The notes under the pieces are model-generated. The model had not been told where the DNA came from. It saw only the letters and a program-made list of their open reading frames with translations, and did not search any database. A program made the translations under genes and the position numbers. Source: JANTGF01 sp033791445 (lineage in GTDB: Bacteria; Bacteroidota; Bacteroidia; Bacteroidales; VadinHA17). From it: a DNA stretch of 64,000 nt. Location of the stretch: positions 1 through 64,000 of the forward strand of contig JASJGS010000044.1 of assembly GCA_033791445.1 (NCBI GenBank). The letters run 5' to 3'. Shown here piece after piece: positions 34,387 to 44,815 of the stretch (position 1 is the first letter of the stretch; each line of letters starts with the position of its first letter).

Positions 34387-36267
34387 TTAGTCTGCCCGCA
34401 GTTTATTAAATGATTTGAAAAGGAAGAAAGTCCCAATTGCAGCAATACCTAATAGGATAAATCCCTGGCCAGGTTTCAAATATACGAAGCTGCCAATGGA
34501 AAATAGACTGGAATAAATAACTATTATACCAATGAAAACGAGTAATATTTGTATGGGCATTTCCCAGGCCAATCCTCGATCTTTCAGATCAACCGGATCT
34601 CCATCTTCATCAGCCTCTTTAACAACTTTTTTCCAACCCGGACCACCAGGACGAGTGAGACGATAAAAGCTTCGTAGTGTCTCTGTAGATTCAGGTTTGG
34701 TAAGGTAGGTAGTAGCAAGCCACATAATTGTTGTAGCAAAAACTGCAATAAGAAGCTTGATTGGAAAAACAGTGCTTGAAAGTGCCTTTTCCCCCATTTC
34801 GGCATAGTCAGCTGGTAATGGATAAATGCCTGAGAACATATCAGCCAGAGCCAGGTCATTAACCACAAAAACTAGAAGTATTGCATTAATGGTGGCTATA
34901 AACATGGCTGAGATTTCCGACCAGGCATTAATTCGCCACCAAAACCAGCGCAGGAGATAAATGAGACCCGACCCTGCACCACTCAAAAGGAGGATATTAA
35001 ATGCCTGGGTAGCATCTTCAAGGTAAGCTAGAGCGATGAAGCCAGCCAGGATCATAAGCAGGACAGTCGAAATCCTACCCATCAAAACAAGTTCTTTTTC
35101 AGAAGCTTCTGGTTTTACAAATCTTTTGTAAAAATCATTAACAATATAGGAAGATCCCCAGTTCAGGTGGGTGCCAATTGTAGACATATAAGCAGCTATG
35201 ATAGAGGCTACTACCAGTCCCAGCCACCCGGGATTTAGTTTTGAAAGCATTACTGGATATGCAATATCATCCTTCAGGTATGCATCAGTAATAGCCGGAA
35301 ATTCAGCTTTGATAGAAGCAAGATCTGGATAAATAATCAGGGACGCCAGGGCAACAATAATCCATGGCCATGGCCGCAACGCATAGTGGGCAAAATTGAA
35401 CAATAAAGTAGCACCAATTGCGTTTTTCTCATCTTTAGCTGCCAACATTCGCTGAGCAATATATCCACCGCCACCTGGTTCAGCACCCGGGTACCATACA
35501 GCCCACCATTGCACTGCAATGGGAATGATCAAGAGAGGTATAAACACTGATGGATCAGAGAAATTAGGAGTAAATGAAAGTTTATCCTGCAAGGCTGGAT
35601 TACTTAAAAGGCCCGATAATCCACCTACTTCAGGCTGACGAACGGCAACCACAGCCGCCAAAACAGCACCAAACATGGCAATCGAGTATTGAAAGAAATC
35701 GGCCCATATAACGCCTTTGAGACCACCCATTCCAGCATAAAGAACAACAACGATGGATGCCCCAACTACTGTTTGCCAGGGCTTAAGGTTTAGCATCACA
35801 GCCCCAATTTTTATAGCAGCAAGAGTTACTGTCGCCATAATTAAGACGTTGAAGAACAACCCCAGATAGATGGACCGAAAGCCACGAAGAAAGGCGGCTG
35901 GCTTTCCACCATATCTTTTTTCGTAAAATTCAAGATCTGTTAATACATTTGAGCGTCGCCATAACTTTGCGAAGATGAACACTGTTACCATACCGGTAAT
36001 AAGGAAGGCCCACCAGGCCCAGTTTTTTGCTACGCCGTTTTCACGCACCATTCCGGCTACCAGATTCGGCGTGTCAGCCGAGAAGGTACAAGCTACCATT
36101 GAGATACCCAATAACCACCATGGCATACCGCGACCACCCAGGAAAAATTCCGAAGTATTCTTACCTGCTGTTCTGGAGGCAACCCATCCAATAGATAAAA
36201 CAATAATAAAAAATACACCCACGATGGACCAATCGAGGTTATTCAATGCAATACTTGCTGTAATCAT
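34387..36267 (-). CDS. Sodium:solute symporter (SSS family)
   Basis: A 626-residue SGLT-like permease with about 13-14 transmembrane helices. Family features: a first helix NLDWSIVGVFFIIVLSIGWVASRTAGKNTSEFFLGGRGMPWW, the signature GISMVACTFSADTPNLVAGMVRENG, and a YLAxxGTHLNW-like site (AAYMSTIGTHLNWGSSY). Sugar-transporting SSS members share this look. It lies between GH109 and the NahK-like kinase, so GalNAc or another amino sugar is the probable substrate (inference). Confidence 0.9.
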   Translation of the reverse strand: MITASIALNNLDWSIVGVFFIIVLSIGWVASRTAGKNTSEFFLGGRGMPWWLLGISMVACTFSADTPNLVAGMVRENGVAKNWAWWAFLITGMVTVFIFAKLWRRSNVLTDLEFYEKRYGGKPAAFLRGFRSIYLGLFFNVLIMATVTLAAIKIGAVMLNLKPWQTVVGASIVVVLYAGMGGLKGVIWADFFQYSIAMFGAVLAAVVAVRQPEVGGLSGLLSNPALQDKLSFTPNFSDPSVFIPLLIIPIAVQWWAVWYPGAEPGGGGYIAQRMLAAKDEKNAIGATLLFNFAHYALRPWPWIIVALASLIIYPDLASIKAEFPAITDAYLKDDIAYPVMLSKLNPGWLGLVVASIIAAYMSTIGTHLNWGSSYIVNDFYKRFVKPEASEKELVLMGRISTVLLMILAGFIALAYLEDATQAFNILLLSGAGSGLIYLLRWFWWRINAWSEISAMFIATINAILLVFVVNDLALADMFSGIYPLPADYAEMGEKALSSTVFPIKLLIAVFATTIMWLATTYLTKPESTETLRSFYRLTRPGGPGWKKVVKEADEDGDPVDLKDRGLAWEMPIQILLVFIGIIVIYSSLFSIGSFVYLKPGQGFILLGIAAIGTFFLFKSFNKLRAD

Positions 36268-36456
36268 AGAATTTATTATTTAGTAAAACATTATTTCCCT
36301 TGAAAGCCTATAATCTTTAGGAGAAAATGAATTGTATTAATAGCTAAAAAAATACTTGCAAATAAACTTTTTATTGAGACAAATTGAAATAAAATGATTT
36401 TATAAATTTGCTAATTGAAACTGATACCTGTTAATAGTTTCCTGTTAATGCCTGTC

Positions 36457-37872
36457 CTAATATTCATCTCCTTTAGTGGCAAAAATAGGTTTGTGCTTAA
36501 TCCATTTTCCCCTAGTAAAATCTGGAAAATACTGAGGTGCATTGCCCTCTGTAATAGATCTTTCAGATAATGGGGATATGGCACTCCAGGCAGCAGCATC
36601 ATAAGCGTCAAGTGGTGGTGACTCCTGGCGTTTTACTGATTCTACGAATGCATGATCAACAAAGAAATCCATTCCACCATGGCCTGAACCAGCAGCATAT
36701 TCTCCATATTTTTGCCAGAGGGGGTGATCGTATTTCTCAAGCCAGCTTGGCAGAACCTCTTCTCCTTCAGCAACTTCAGGGGCTTTATTCATATCTTCCC
36801 ACTGATGTGGCTTACTTACCCCTTCTATGTAAATACGACGGGTATGATAATCGAAATCGCTTATTCCCTTTTCCCCCTGCACTTCAAAATTTAAGGAATA
36901 AGGTCTGGGTAAATTTGTGTCATGGGTAACGAGGATGGTCTCACCATTTGCCGTATTGATCTGGCTAGTTACCACATCACCCAATTCCCATTTAAGCTTT
37001 GCATTAGGATGATCTGGCCCGCCATCAGCATGATTTACAATGTAATTATGCAAACCCCTGGATTTAGTAGAATGAGATGTAAGAGATACAAAACGGTTGC
37101 CTCGGTTTATATTCATCATAGATGCGATTGGGCCAACTCCATGAGTAGGGTAGAGGTCCCCATTTCTATATAGGGAATGCTGTGTTCTCCATCTTGCTTC
37201 TCCATGTGCTCCATCTCCAAACTCAACACCTGGATCAAATTTCACACCCCTTAGATCGTGCCTATAACCACAACGACCATGCACTAATTCACCAAATACC
37301 CCTTGCCTTACCATATTCAGAACCGCCATAACATCCCTGCGATAATTAACATTCTCAAGGATCATAGTAGGCTTGCCGGTGGCTTCAAAGGTATTTACCA
37401 GGTCCCAGCACTCTTCAATTGTGTTGGCAGCAGAAACTTCCACTCCCGCATATTTTCCAGATTTCATAGTATCTACAGCCATTTTGGTATGCCACAACCA
37501 TGGAGTGGCAATTATTACCCCATCAATTTCCTCTCTGGCTAGAAGGTCGAGGTAGGCATGCTCACTTTGAGTATAAGCATTAGCTTTATTGACTCCTGCC
37601 TTTTCAAGCATATCCTGGGTTCTGTCAATAGCATTTGGATCAATATCACAAATTGCTGTAACCTCAACATCTTCTCGGTTGAGAATATTTCTTAAATGAC
37701 TTCTACCTCGGCCACCAACTCCAATAAAAGCAATATTAACTTTTTCATTCTTAGAGGACTTCCCAAAGGCCAGTGTGGGGGCCACAGCAATTCCCAATCC
37801 AGTAACTGCTGTTGATTTTATGAATGTTCTTCGATTTAAATTGGAACGGAATTGAACTGGATTATTTCCCAT
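36457..37872 (-). CDS. GH109 alpha-N-acetylgalactosaminidase (Gfo/Idh/MocA family)
   Basis: NAD-dependent glycosidase that removes alpha-linked GalNAc, as from blood-group A or mucin-type glycans. A Tat signal with NRRTFIK (13-19) leads to a Rossmann domain IAFIGVGGRGRSHLRNIL. The WRTQHSLYRNGDLYPTHGVGPIA region and the C-terminal SGHGGMDFFVDHAFVESV are characteristic of GH109 compared with ordinary MocA dehydrogenases. 471 residues, near the 440-470 of the family. It is the first gene of a leftward GH109-SSS-kinase set. Confidence 0.88.
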   Translation of the reverse strand: MGNNPVQFRSNLNRRTFIKSTAVTGLGIAVAPTLAFGKSSKNEKVNIAFIGVGGRGRSHLRNILNREDVEVTAICDIDPNAIDRTQDMLEKAGVNKANAYTQSEHAYLDLLAREEIDGVIIATPWLWHTKMAVDTMKSGKYAGVEVSAANTIEECWDLVNTFEATGKPTMILENVNYRRDVMAVLNMVRQGVFGELVHGRCGYRHDLRGVKFDPGVEFGDGAHGEARWRTQHSLYRNGDLYPTHGVGPIASMMNINRGNRFVSLTSHSTKSRGLHNYIVNHADGGPDHPNAKLKWELGDVVTSQINTANGETILVTHDTNLPRPYSLNFEVQGEKGISDFDYHTRRIYIEGVSKPHQWEDMNKAPEVAEGEEVLPSWLEKYDHPLWQKYGEYAAGSGHGGMDFFVDHAFVESVKRQESPPLDAYDAAAWSAISPLSERSITEGNAPQYFPDFTRGKWIKHKPIFATKGDEY

Positions 37873-38202
37873 TTTGATAAAGTTAGGTTAGTTTTTTGAT
37901 GCAAAATGAAGATGTAAATCTAAATTATTCCGGTTTGGTATCCAAATGTTTTTACTAATTGGTAAATGTATTAATCTTCAAACAATAGCTTGTAGAAATA
38001 AAACTTGATAAAAGTTAAATCTTTCGAAGTTTTGTTGGAAGAGGTTCAGAATAATTGCATGTATCCCATATTTTTTTTAATTCTTTAAAATCAAAGACTA
38101 ATACAGCCTTTTTAATTGAGGATATATTGATTAACTTTATGGGGCAATCTAGGAAGAATCCTGGTTTTGATCTACTGATTAATCTAAAATACCTGAAAAG
38201 AT
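37873..38202. other. Divergent intergenic region
   Basis: 330 nt between the leftward GH109 gene and the rightward NTF2-like gene. AT-rich, no ORF of coding character, no RNA gene, no TAnnTTTG box I would defend. Only a short TTTAC...GTAAA inverted repeat near 37950. Confidence 0.5.
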
Positions 38203-38628
38203 ATGAAGAAGGAAGAAATTGAGATTACAGAAATTGTAAATAGGGAAACCAAAGCCTGGGATACTCAGGATGTAAATTTACTTATTACTATTTTTCACCC
38301 TGATATGGTTTGGCCCTGGCCCAGAACAACCGATTCCCATGACCCAGTGGACTGGGTAATGGTATTGGGTAAATTCAACAAAGAAAAGTGGAGCCAAGGA
38401 TGGCAGGACTTATTTGACACACATAACTTGGTACATAATAAGAGGGAAATAAAGAAGATCGTAATTTCTGAGGAAAAAGATGGAGCCTTTGCAGTTGTGG
38501 ATATTGACACCCTTTGGATTGATAAAAACAAGCGGAAAAACCATTGGAAAGGACGAGTATGTAAAGTGTATTCGAAGATAGGTCATGAATGGAAATTGAC
38601 TATGCATACCGGGGCATTGGAATATTAA
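38203..38628 (+). CDS. SnoaL/NTF2-like protein
   Basis: A 141-residue cytosolic protein with the NTF2/SnoaL-like cone fold: N-terminal helix EIEITEIVNRETKAWDTQDVNLLITIFHPDMVWPWP, then curved beta-strands ending in GHEWKLTMHTGALEY. Members are small binding proteins or enzymes of varied function. No catalytic residue can be assigned. It is followed 11 nt later by a secreted hydrolase gene, so the two are likely co-transcribed. Confidence 0.7.
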   Translation: MKKEEIEITEIVNRETKAWDTQDVNLLITIFHPDMVWPWPRTTDSHDPVDWVMVLGKFNKEKWSQGWQDLFDTHNLVHNKREIKKIVISEEKDGAFAVVDIDTLWIDKNKRKNHWKGRVCKVYSKIGHEWKLTMHTGALEY

Positions 38629-38639
38629 ATCTTCACATT

Positions 38640-41363
38640 TTGTATAAAAAAAAACTAGTTAGAATATTATTGATAATCATTGTCTTCCTGATTATTACGC
38701 CTGATTCAAATGCACAACCACATAGAATTACTAATAAGCCATGGACCTATTGGTGGTGGATGGGTAGTGCTGTAAATAAATCAGATATAAATTGGCAGCT
38801 TAAGGAATTTGCTAAGGCCGGACTTGGGGGCGTTCATATAATTCCAATTTATGGAGTGAAAGGATACGAAAATCAATTTATAGATTTCTTAACAGAAGAT
38901 TGGCTTGAAATAGTTAATTATACCATTGAACAGGCTAAGCTATTGCATTTAGGTGTGGATATTACCCTTGGAACAGGATGGCCCTATGGAGGGAAATGGA
39001 TTGATTCTAATACAGCGGCAAAAAAACTACTTATAAAAGAATACAATTTAAACTCTACCAGTCACATTGTTGTTGATTTAGATAGTGTTATTCTCAATAA
39101 TAACTACCTCAATCTGGTTGGACTACTGGTAACAAACAGAAGGGGTGAATCCTTAAATTTAAGTTCAAATATTTCTGAAAATAAGGTGGACAAGGATGTG
39201 AGCGAATCCGTTTGGGAACTAAGCTTTTTTGGAATTGCCAATACAAATCAGAAGGTGAAGAGAGCAGCTCCGGGTGGAGAAGGATTGGTTATAGATTATT
39301 TTGAAAGAGAGGCAGTCATGACCTACCTAAATCATTTTGACTCAATATTTGATAAATCTTCATATTCCCTGTCACCAAGAGCCTATTATCATGATTCTTA
39401 TGAGGTGTTTGGTGCAGATTGGACATTGAATTTTACAAATCGTTTCAAAGAGCTGAGAGGTTATGAACTGGTGGAGTTACTGCCTGTTTTAATTGATGAG
39501 CTAAGTCCACAAAGGCCTCTTCTTATTCATGATATTCGGGAAACCATTTCTGATCTGGTTTTTACGGAATTTGCTGAAACCTGGACTAATTGGTGCAAAA
39601 ATCATAATATTAATTCTCGATACCAGGCCCATGGCTCCCCTTCCAATTTACTTGATTTGTATGCCCTTTCAGATATTCCTGAGACGGAATCTTTTGGATG
39701 CAGCGGTTTTACTATACCCAATTTGAAATGTGATCCGGATTTCGAGGAAGACCGATTTGGTCGTCCCAGTCCTTTAATGATGAAATTCGCTTCTTCTCCA
39801 GCGCATCTGTTTCATAAACAATTGGTTAGTTCTGAGACGGCAACCTGGTTGGGAAATCATTTTAAGGTGTCATTGAGCCAGGTGAAACCTCAGGTTGATG
39901 AATTATTCGTTTCAGGAATCAATCACATTTTTTATCATGGTATTGCATATTCTCCTAATGAAGAAGTGTATCCGGGGTGGTTGTTTTATGCTTCCACGAA
40001 TTTCGGACTAACATCTCATTTCTGGGATGAACTACCACTGCTCAACTCATACATAGAGGAATGTCAGCACCTTTTACAAAATTCTAGTCCTGATAACGAT
40101 ATCCTATTGTACTTCCCTATAGATGATTTATGGACAAAATATCCAGGCGAACCTCTTCTGACACTTGATGTGCATAAGCATTCGAAATGGTTTAGTAAAA
40201 CGGCTTTTGGTATTACTGCTAAATTGTTATGGGATAATGGATATTGTTTTGATTATATTTCCGACAAGCAAATAAATCAATTGACAATTGGGGCTGATAG
40301 CCGATTGTCTTTGAAATCCGAATCATCCTATTCATTGATAGTAATTCCTTCCATTGACTATATCAACAAAAAAACCTATTCAAAGCTGGATTCCCTGGCA
40401 GAAAATGGGGTGAAAATTATTTTTGTTGATAGGCTTCCAGAACGTTTTGCAGGTATCATGGGAGAATCATTCCCAGTAGAGGAAATTTCAGAATTGAAAA
40501 GTGGTTTAATGTCTAATAACAACACAGTAATATCTGATAATTTATTAATTGATTTAGGTGTTCAGGACATTAATCAGGAGAATATTAAACTTATGGGGCT
40601 CGACTTTATTCGAAAAAAGAACGAAAATGGTTTTCTTTATTTCATTACTAATTTAGGCAATCAGTACTATGAGGATAGCATAAGTTTGTCTCGAAACTCC
40701 AATTTTATCGAGATTTATGATCCTCAAAATCAAAACCAGGGCTTTTTAAAATCATCCAATAAATTTATATTACAATTACCTCCTGGGAAGTCATGTTTCA
40801 TAAAAACCTATGAGGAAAAACCTTCATCAGACCCATGGACTTTTTTCAGACCCTGCGATACCCTAAATCTTAATAATGAATGGACTGTAGATTTTCATCT
40901 GGATTCCAAAAAGAATGTAAATTCCAGATACAAAATTGACACCCTGGAATCATGGATTGAGTGGGTGGATGAGGAGTTAAAATCATTTTGTGGAAAAGCT
41001 ACGTATTCTTCATTTTTTAAACTTAAAAACTACGAGAAATCGAGTAGTTACAAGCTTGTTATTGATGATATAAATGAGACCGCAGAAATCACCATAAATG
41101 GTATTAATTGTGGCACAATCTGGGCCTTGCCATATGAGCTTGAAATTCCGAGGGCTGTTTTGAAAAAACGCAATACAATTCAGATTAAAGTTCAGAACCT
41201 TTCAGCCAATAAGATAGGAGAAATTGATAGACAGGGGCGTAACTGGAAAAAGTTTTACGATATTAATTTTGTTGATATCCAGTACAAGCCTTTTGATGCA
41301 TCCAATTGGGACTATGTTCCTTCGGGTATTTCAGGCAATATAAGACTGATTAAGAATAAGTAA
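38640..41363 (+). CDS. Secreted glycoside hydrolase, GH106-like
   Basis: A large exported hydrolase. I start it at the TTG at 38640 (907 residues), since this gives a Lys-rich signal peptide directly (YKKKLVRILLIIIVFLIITP, cleavage near SNA-QP), whereas the ATG at 38589 adds 17 residues and overlaps the preceding gene by 40 nt. A TIM barrel starts with YWWWMGSAVNKSDINWQL and LGVDITLGTGWPYGG, the pattern of GH106 alpha-L-rhamnosidases and relatives. The C-terminal jelly roll ends in INETAEITINGINCGTIWALPYELEIP. It precedes the fucose genes, so a deoxy-sugar substrate is plausible. Confidence 0.7.
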   Translation: MYKKKLVRILLIIIVFLIITPDSNAQPHRITNKPWTYWWWMGSAVNKSDINWQLKEFAKAGLGGVHIIPIYGVKGYENQFIDFLTEDWLEIVNYTIEQAKLLHLGVDITLGTGWPYGGKWIDSNTAAKKLLIKEYNLNSTSHIVVDLDSVILNNNYLNLVGLLVTNRRGESLNLSSNISENKVDKDVSESVWELSFFGIANTNQKVKRAAPGGEGLVIDYFEREAVMTYLNHFDSIFDKSSYSLSPRAYYHDSYEVFGADWTLNFTNRFKELRGYELVELLPVLIDELSPQRPLLIHDIRETISDLVFTEFAETWTNWCKNHNINSRYQAHGSPSNLLDLYALSDIPETESFGCSGFTIPNLKCDPDFEEDRFGRPSPLMMKFASSPAHLFHKQLVSSETATWLGNHFKVSLSQVKPQVDELFVSGINHIFYHGIAYSPNEEVYPGWLFYASTNFGLTSHFWDELPLLNSYIEECQHLLQNSSPDNDILLYFPIDDLWTKYPGEPLLTLDVHKHSKWFSKTAFGITAKLLWDNGYCFDYISDKQINQLTIGADSRLSLKSESSYSLIVIPSIDYINKKTYSKLDSLAENGVKIIFVDRLPERFAGIMGESFPVEEISELKSGLMSNNNTVISDNLLIDLGVQDINQENIKLMGLDFIRKKNENGFLYFITNLGNQYYEDSISLSRNSNFIEIYDPQNQNQGFLKSSNKFILQLPPGKSCFIKTYEEKPSSDPWTFFRPCDTLNLNNEWTVDFHLDSKKNVNSRYKIDTLESWIEWVDEELKSFCGKATYSSFFKLKNYEKSSSYKLVIDDINETAEITINGINCGTIWALPYELEIPRAVLKKRNTIQIKVQNLSANKIGEIDRQGRNWKKFYDINFVDIQYKPFDASNWDYVPSGISGNIRLIKNK

Positions 41364-41433
41364 GATTATCATTTTAAATTGACCAGATTTTATTTAATTT
41401 AGTCAGCTGAAAAAGTTGCTAAAACGTTTTAAT

Positions 41434-43248
41434 ATGACAAAAATAGAAGATTTTAAAATGAATGAGCCGGTAAACAGGCTTAGAGGGAGTTTGCCCAAAA
41501 TTGGTATTCGACCGGTTATTGATGGTCGTGAAAAAGGCGTGCGTGAATCGCTAGAAGAACAAACTATGAAAATGGCAATTTCTGCTGCCGATTTGATATC
41601 TCAAAACCTGAAACATCCAAACGGACTCCCTGTTGAGTGTGTTATTGCAGATTCTACAATAGGTGGTGTAGCAGAAGCTGCTGATTGTACTGAAAAGTTT
41701 TCACGAGAAGGGGTTGGTGTTTCACTTACTGTTACTCCCTGTTGGTGTTACGGAACTGAAGTTATGGATACGGACCCATTGTTACCTAAAGCAGTATGGG
41801 GTTTTAATGGTACGGAACGACCAGGTGCTGTTTACCTGGCAGCTGCTCTGGCTGGTTATAGTCAAAAAGGTCTGCCGGCCTTTGGCATTTATGGAAGAGA
41901 TGTTCAGGATTCAGGAGATACCAGCATACCAATAGATGTCAGGGAAAAGATTCTGAATTTTTGTAAAGCAGGCCTGGCCGTGGCTGAAATGAAAGGCAAA
42001 TCCTATTTAGCAGTGGGTGGTGTTTCTATGGGAATTGCAGGTTCCATTGTTGATCATGAGTTTTTATTGGACTACCTGGGTATCAGGACTGAGTCAGTCG
42101 ATATGACAGAGCTGGTGAGGAGAATTGAGGAATCAATATATGATCTTGATGAGTTTGAAAAGGCCATGTCATGGGTAAAGAAATATGGACGTGAGGGAAA
42201 AGATTTAAATTCTCATGAAAATCAGCTATCTGCCGCAAAGAAGGAAGCAGATTGGGAGGTAGTTGTTAAAATGACCTTGATCGTTAGGGATTTAATGATC
42301 GGAAATCCAAAATTGAAGGAGATTGGTTTTGGAGAGGAAGCACTTGGCCACAATTCCATTGTGTCTGGTTTTCAGGGACAAAGGCAGTGGACAGATCATT
42401 TTCCAAATGGAGATTTTATGGAGGCTATGCTCAATTCCTCCTTTGACTGGAATGGGATTCGGGAAGCGTTTATGGTTGCTACAGAGAATGATAGCCTGAA
42501 TGGTATTTCAATGTTATTTGGTCATTTACTCACCGACAGGGCACAAATATTTTCTGATGTAAGAACATACTGGAGCCCTGATGCGGTTAAAAGAGTTACC
42601 GGAAAAGAACTGGAAGGGAAAGCTGCAAATGGGATAATACACTTAATAAATTCTGGGTCTACTACCTTGGATGCAACCGGACAGATGAAAGTAACTGGAG
42701 AATCAGTTATGAAACCATTCTGGGAGGTTAGCGCTGAAGATGTAGAGGAGTGCATGAATGCAACTCAATGGGCCCCGGCTGACCTGGGCTATTTCAGAGG
42801 AGGTGGATTTTCAAGCCAGTTTCTGACTCTTGGCGAAATGCCTGTAACTATGTCGAGATTGAATATTGTTAAGGGGCTCGGGCCTGTGCTTCAAATTGCA
42901 GAAGGCTATACGGTAAATCTTGATCCGGAAGTAAATGGAATACTAGATAGTCGGACCAATCCGACCTGGCCAACCACTTGGTTTGTTCCAAACTTGTTGG
43001 AAACAGGGCCATTTAAGGATGTTTATTCAGTTATGGCTAACTGGGGTGCGAATCATGGCGCCATTTCTTATGGACATATTGGTCATCAATTGATTACACT
43101 AGCCTCTATGTTAAGAATACCGGTAAACATGCACAATGTGGATGAAAGCCGTTTGTTCAGGCCTTCTTCCTGGTCAGCTTTTGGAACCCAAAATACTGAA
43201 GGTGCAGATTTTCGAGCCTGCAACAGCTATGGGCCACTTTATAGATAA
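41434..43248 (+). CDS. fucI: L-fucose isomerase
   Basis: Converts L-fucose to L-fuculose (and D-arabinose to D-ribulose). Almost co-linear with E. coli FucI: LPKIGIRPVIDGREKGVRESLEEQTM, SLTVTPCWCYGTEVMDTDP, WGFNGTERPGAVYLAAALAGYSQKGLPAFGIYG, the metal-ligand region VATENDSLNG plus SDVRTYWSP, and NWGANHGAISYGHIG. 604 residues from the ATG I prefer; in-frame ATGs at 41416 and 41458 are alternatives. It forms an operon with fucK (35-nt gap). Confidence 0.97.
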   Translation: MTKIEDFKMNEPVNRLRGSLPKIGIRPVIDGREKGVRESLEEQTMKMAISAADLISQNLKHPNGLPVECVIADSTIGGVAEAADCTEKFSREGVGVSLTVTPCWCYGTEVMDTDPLLPKAVWGFNGTERPGAVYLAAALAGYSQKGLPAFGIYGRDVQDSGDTSIPIDVREKILNFCKAGLAVAEMKGKSYLAVGGVSMGIAGSIVDHEFLLDYLGIRTESVDMTELVRRIEESIYDLDEFEKAMSWVKKYGREGKDLNSHENQLSAAKKEADWEVVVKMTLIVRDLMIGNPKLKEIGFGEEALGHNSIVSGFQGQRQWTDHFPNGDFMEAMLNSSFDWNGIREAFMVATENDSLNGISMLFGHLLTDRAQIFSDVRTYWSPDAVKRVTGKELEGKAANGIIHLINSGSTTLDATGQMKVTGESVMKPFWEVSAEDVEECMNATQWAPADLGYFRGGGFSSQFLTLGEMPVTMSRLNIVKGLGPVLQIAEGYTVNLDPEVNGILDSRTNPTWPTTWFVPNLLETGPFKDVYSVMANWGANHGAISYGHIGHQLITLASMLRIPVNMHNVDESRLFRPSSWSAFGTQNTEGADFRACNSYGPLYR

Positions 43249-43283
43249 GGGTGTTTATTTAGTTTAATTAATTCATCTCGTAC

Positions 43284-44732
43284 GTGAATGAGAAGATCAT
43301 ACTTGTTCTGGATTGTGGTGCCACAAATGTGCGAACCATAGCTGTAAATGAGTTTGGCAAAATCCTGGAAAGTCATTCCCTGTCTAACAATACGCGTCCT
43401 GACCCAGATGCAAAGAATCTGGTTATTTGGGATGTGTTTGAAATTTGGGATAAATTTAAAGAAACTACTACTGCCGTTTTAAGCAAAATTAATCCCGATG
43501 ATGTAGCTGGGGTTACCGTTACCGCTTTTGGCGTAGATGGAGCACCATTTGATAAAGATGGGAATATGCTTCACCCGGTCATTTCATGGCAATGTTCACG
43601 GACAGAACCTATAATGAATTCCATTGACAAGTATATTTCAATGGATGAATTATACCAGATTAGTGGTGTCCAACCTTTTCATTTCAATACTATTAATAAA
43701 CTCATATGGTTTAGGGAAAATAAGCCAGATATACTTGAGAAAACGGAGGCGTATCTGTTTATTCCTTCTATTTTCACCTATTTCTTAACAGGTGAATTAA
43801 ACATTGACAGTTCTATGGCAGGAACATCCATGCTTACTGAACTAGAAACCCGCTCCTTTTCCGACCTGATTTTGGATCGAATTGGCGTATCAAAGGAAAT
43901 TTTTCCGGACTGCCTTGAGCCGGGAGAATTGGTTGGCAGGATAAACCAGGAGGCTCAAAAACAGACTGGGATTCCATTGGGTACACCCGTTATAGCATCC
44001 GGCCATGATACCCAATTTGCTGTATATGGGTCAGGAGCAGGTGAAAATATCCCTGTACTTAGTTCTGGGACATGGGAAATACTTATGGTTCGGGCAAGGC
44101 AGGCAGATTCAAATATTAAGCAATTGCAAAAGGGTGTAACCAATGAGTTTGATGCTATACCTGGAATATATAATATTGGTTTGCAGTGGATCGCATCAGG
44201 GATGCTGGAGTGGGTAAAAAGAATGTTCTACTCAGAGTGTGAGATGAAAGGAAATATATATGAGTATATGATCTCAGAAGCTTCGAAGATTCTTCCGGGT
44301 TCTGATGTCATTTCTATAAAACCAGATTTTTTCAAAAAACCAGGTTCTGTTGGAGGAGTTATTTCTGGATTAACCATGGATACAACACGTGGTCAAATCT
44401 ATAGGGCTGCTCTTGAGTCGCTTTCATATAGACTTAAAAAAGAGTTAAAAGAACTGGAAAAGTCTGGTGATTTTAAGGCCGAATCTTTGATCGTGGTGGG
44501 TGGCGGTTCAAGGAATTCGCTCTGGAACCAGATTCGGGCCGATGTTTTGAATTTGCCCATAAAAGTAATTGAACAAAAGGAAACTACGGTTCTGGGTGCT
44601 GCCTTATTCGCTTTGAGCGGTGTAGGTGTTTACAAATCGCCGGAGGAGGCCAGGAGTGTTATAGAGTATAAGGGAGAAGTGTTTGAACCAGGAACAAATT
44701 CTTCTGTCTATCAGGATTTAATATCCAGGTAG
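43284..44732 (+). CDS. fucK: L-fuculokinase
   Basis: FGGY-family kinase that phosphorylates L-fuculose at C1. It starts at GTG 43284, because the ATP-binding strand ILVLDCGATNVRTIAVN follows directly. VTAFGVDGA, GHDTQFAVYGSGAGENIPVLSSGTWEILMVR and VVGGGSRNSLWNQIRADVLNLPIKV match E. coli FucK closely. 482 residues. The aldolase that should cleave fuculose-1-phosphate is absent from the window. Confidence 0.95.
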   Translation: MNEKIILVLDCGATNVRTIAVNEFGKILESHSLSNNTRPDPDAKNLVIWDVFEIWDKFKETTTAVLSKINPDDVAGVTVTAFGVDGAPFDKDGNMLHPVISWQCSRTEPIMNSIDKYISMDELYQISGVQPFHFNTINKLIWFRENKPDILEKTEAYLFIPSIFTYFLTGELNIDSSMAGTSMLTELETRSFSDLILDRIGVSKEIFPDCLEPGELVGRINQEAQKQTGIPLGTPVIASGHDTQFAVYGSGAGENIPVLSSGTWEILMVRARQADSNIKQLQKGVTNEFDAIPGIYNIGLQWIASGMLEWVKRMFYSECEMKGNIYEYMISEASKILPGSDVISIKPDFFKKPGSVGGVISGLTMDTTRGQIYRAALESLSYRLKKELKELEKSGDFKAESLIVVGGGSRNSLWNQIRADVLNLPIKVIEQKETTVLGAALFALSGVGVYKSPEEARSVIEYKGEVFEPGTNSSVYQDLISR

Positions 44733-44815
44733 ATTTCCTACATTGGATGGAATATAATGTCCTTGTTTGGAATAGGAATGTTGGTAGCTTTTAATCAAAC
44801 TGAATTCAATTAGCC

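Noticed and set aside
38589..38639. ATG start for the GH106-like gene
   Set aside because: It overlaps the upstream gene by 40 nt and puts charged residues ahead of the signal peptide; the TTG at 38640 fits better.
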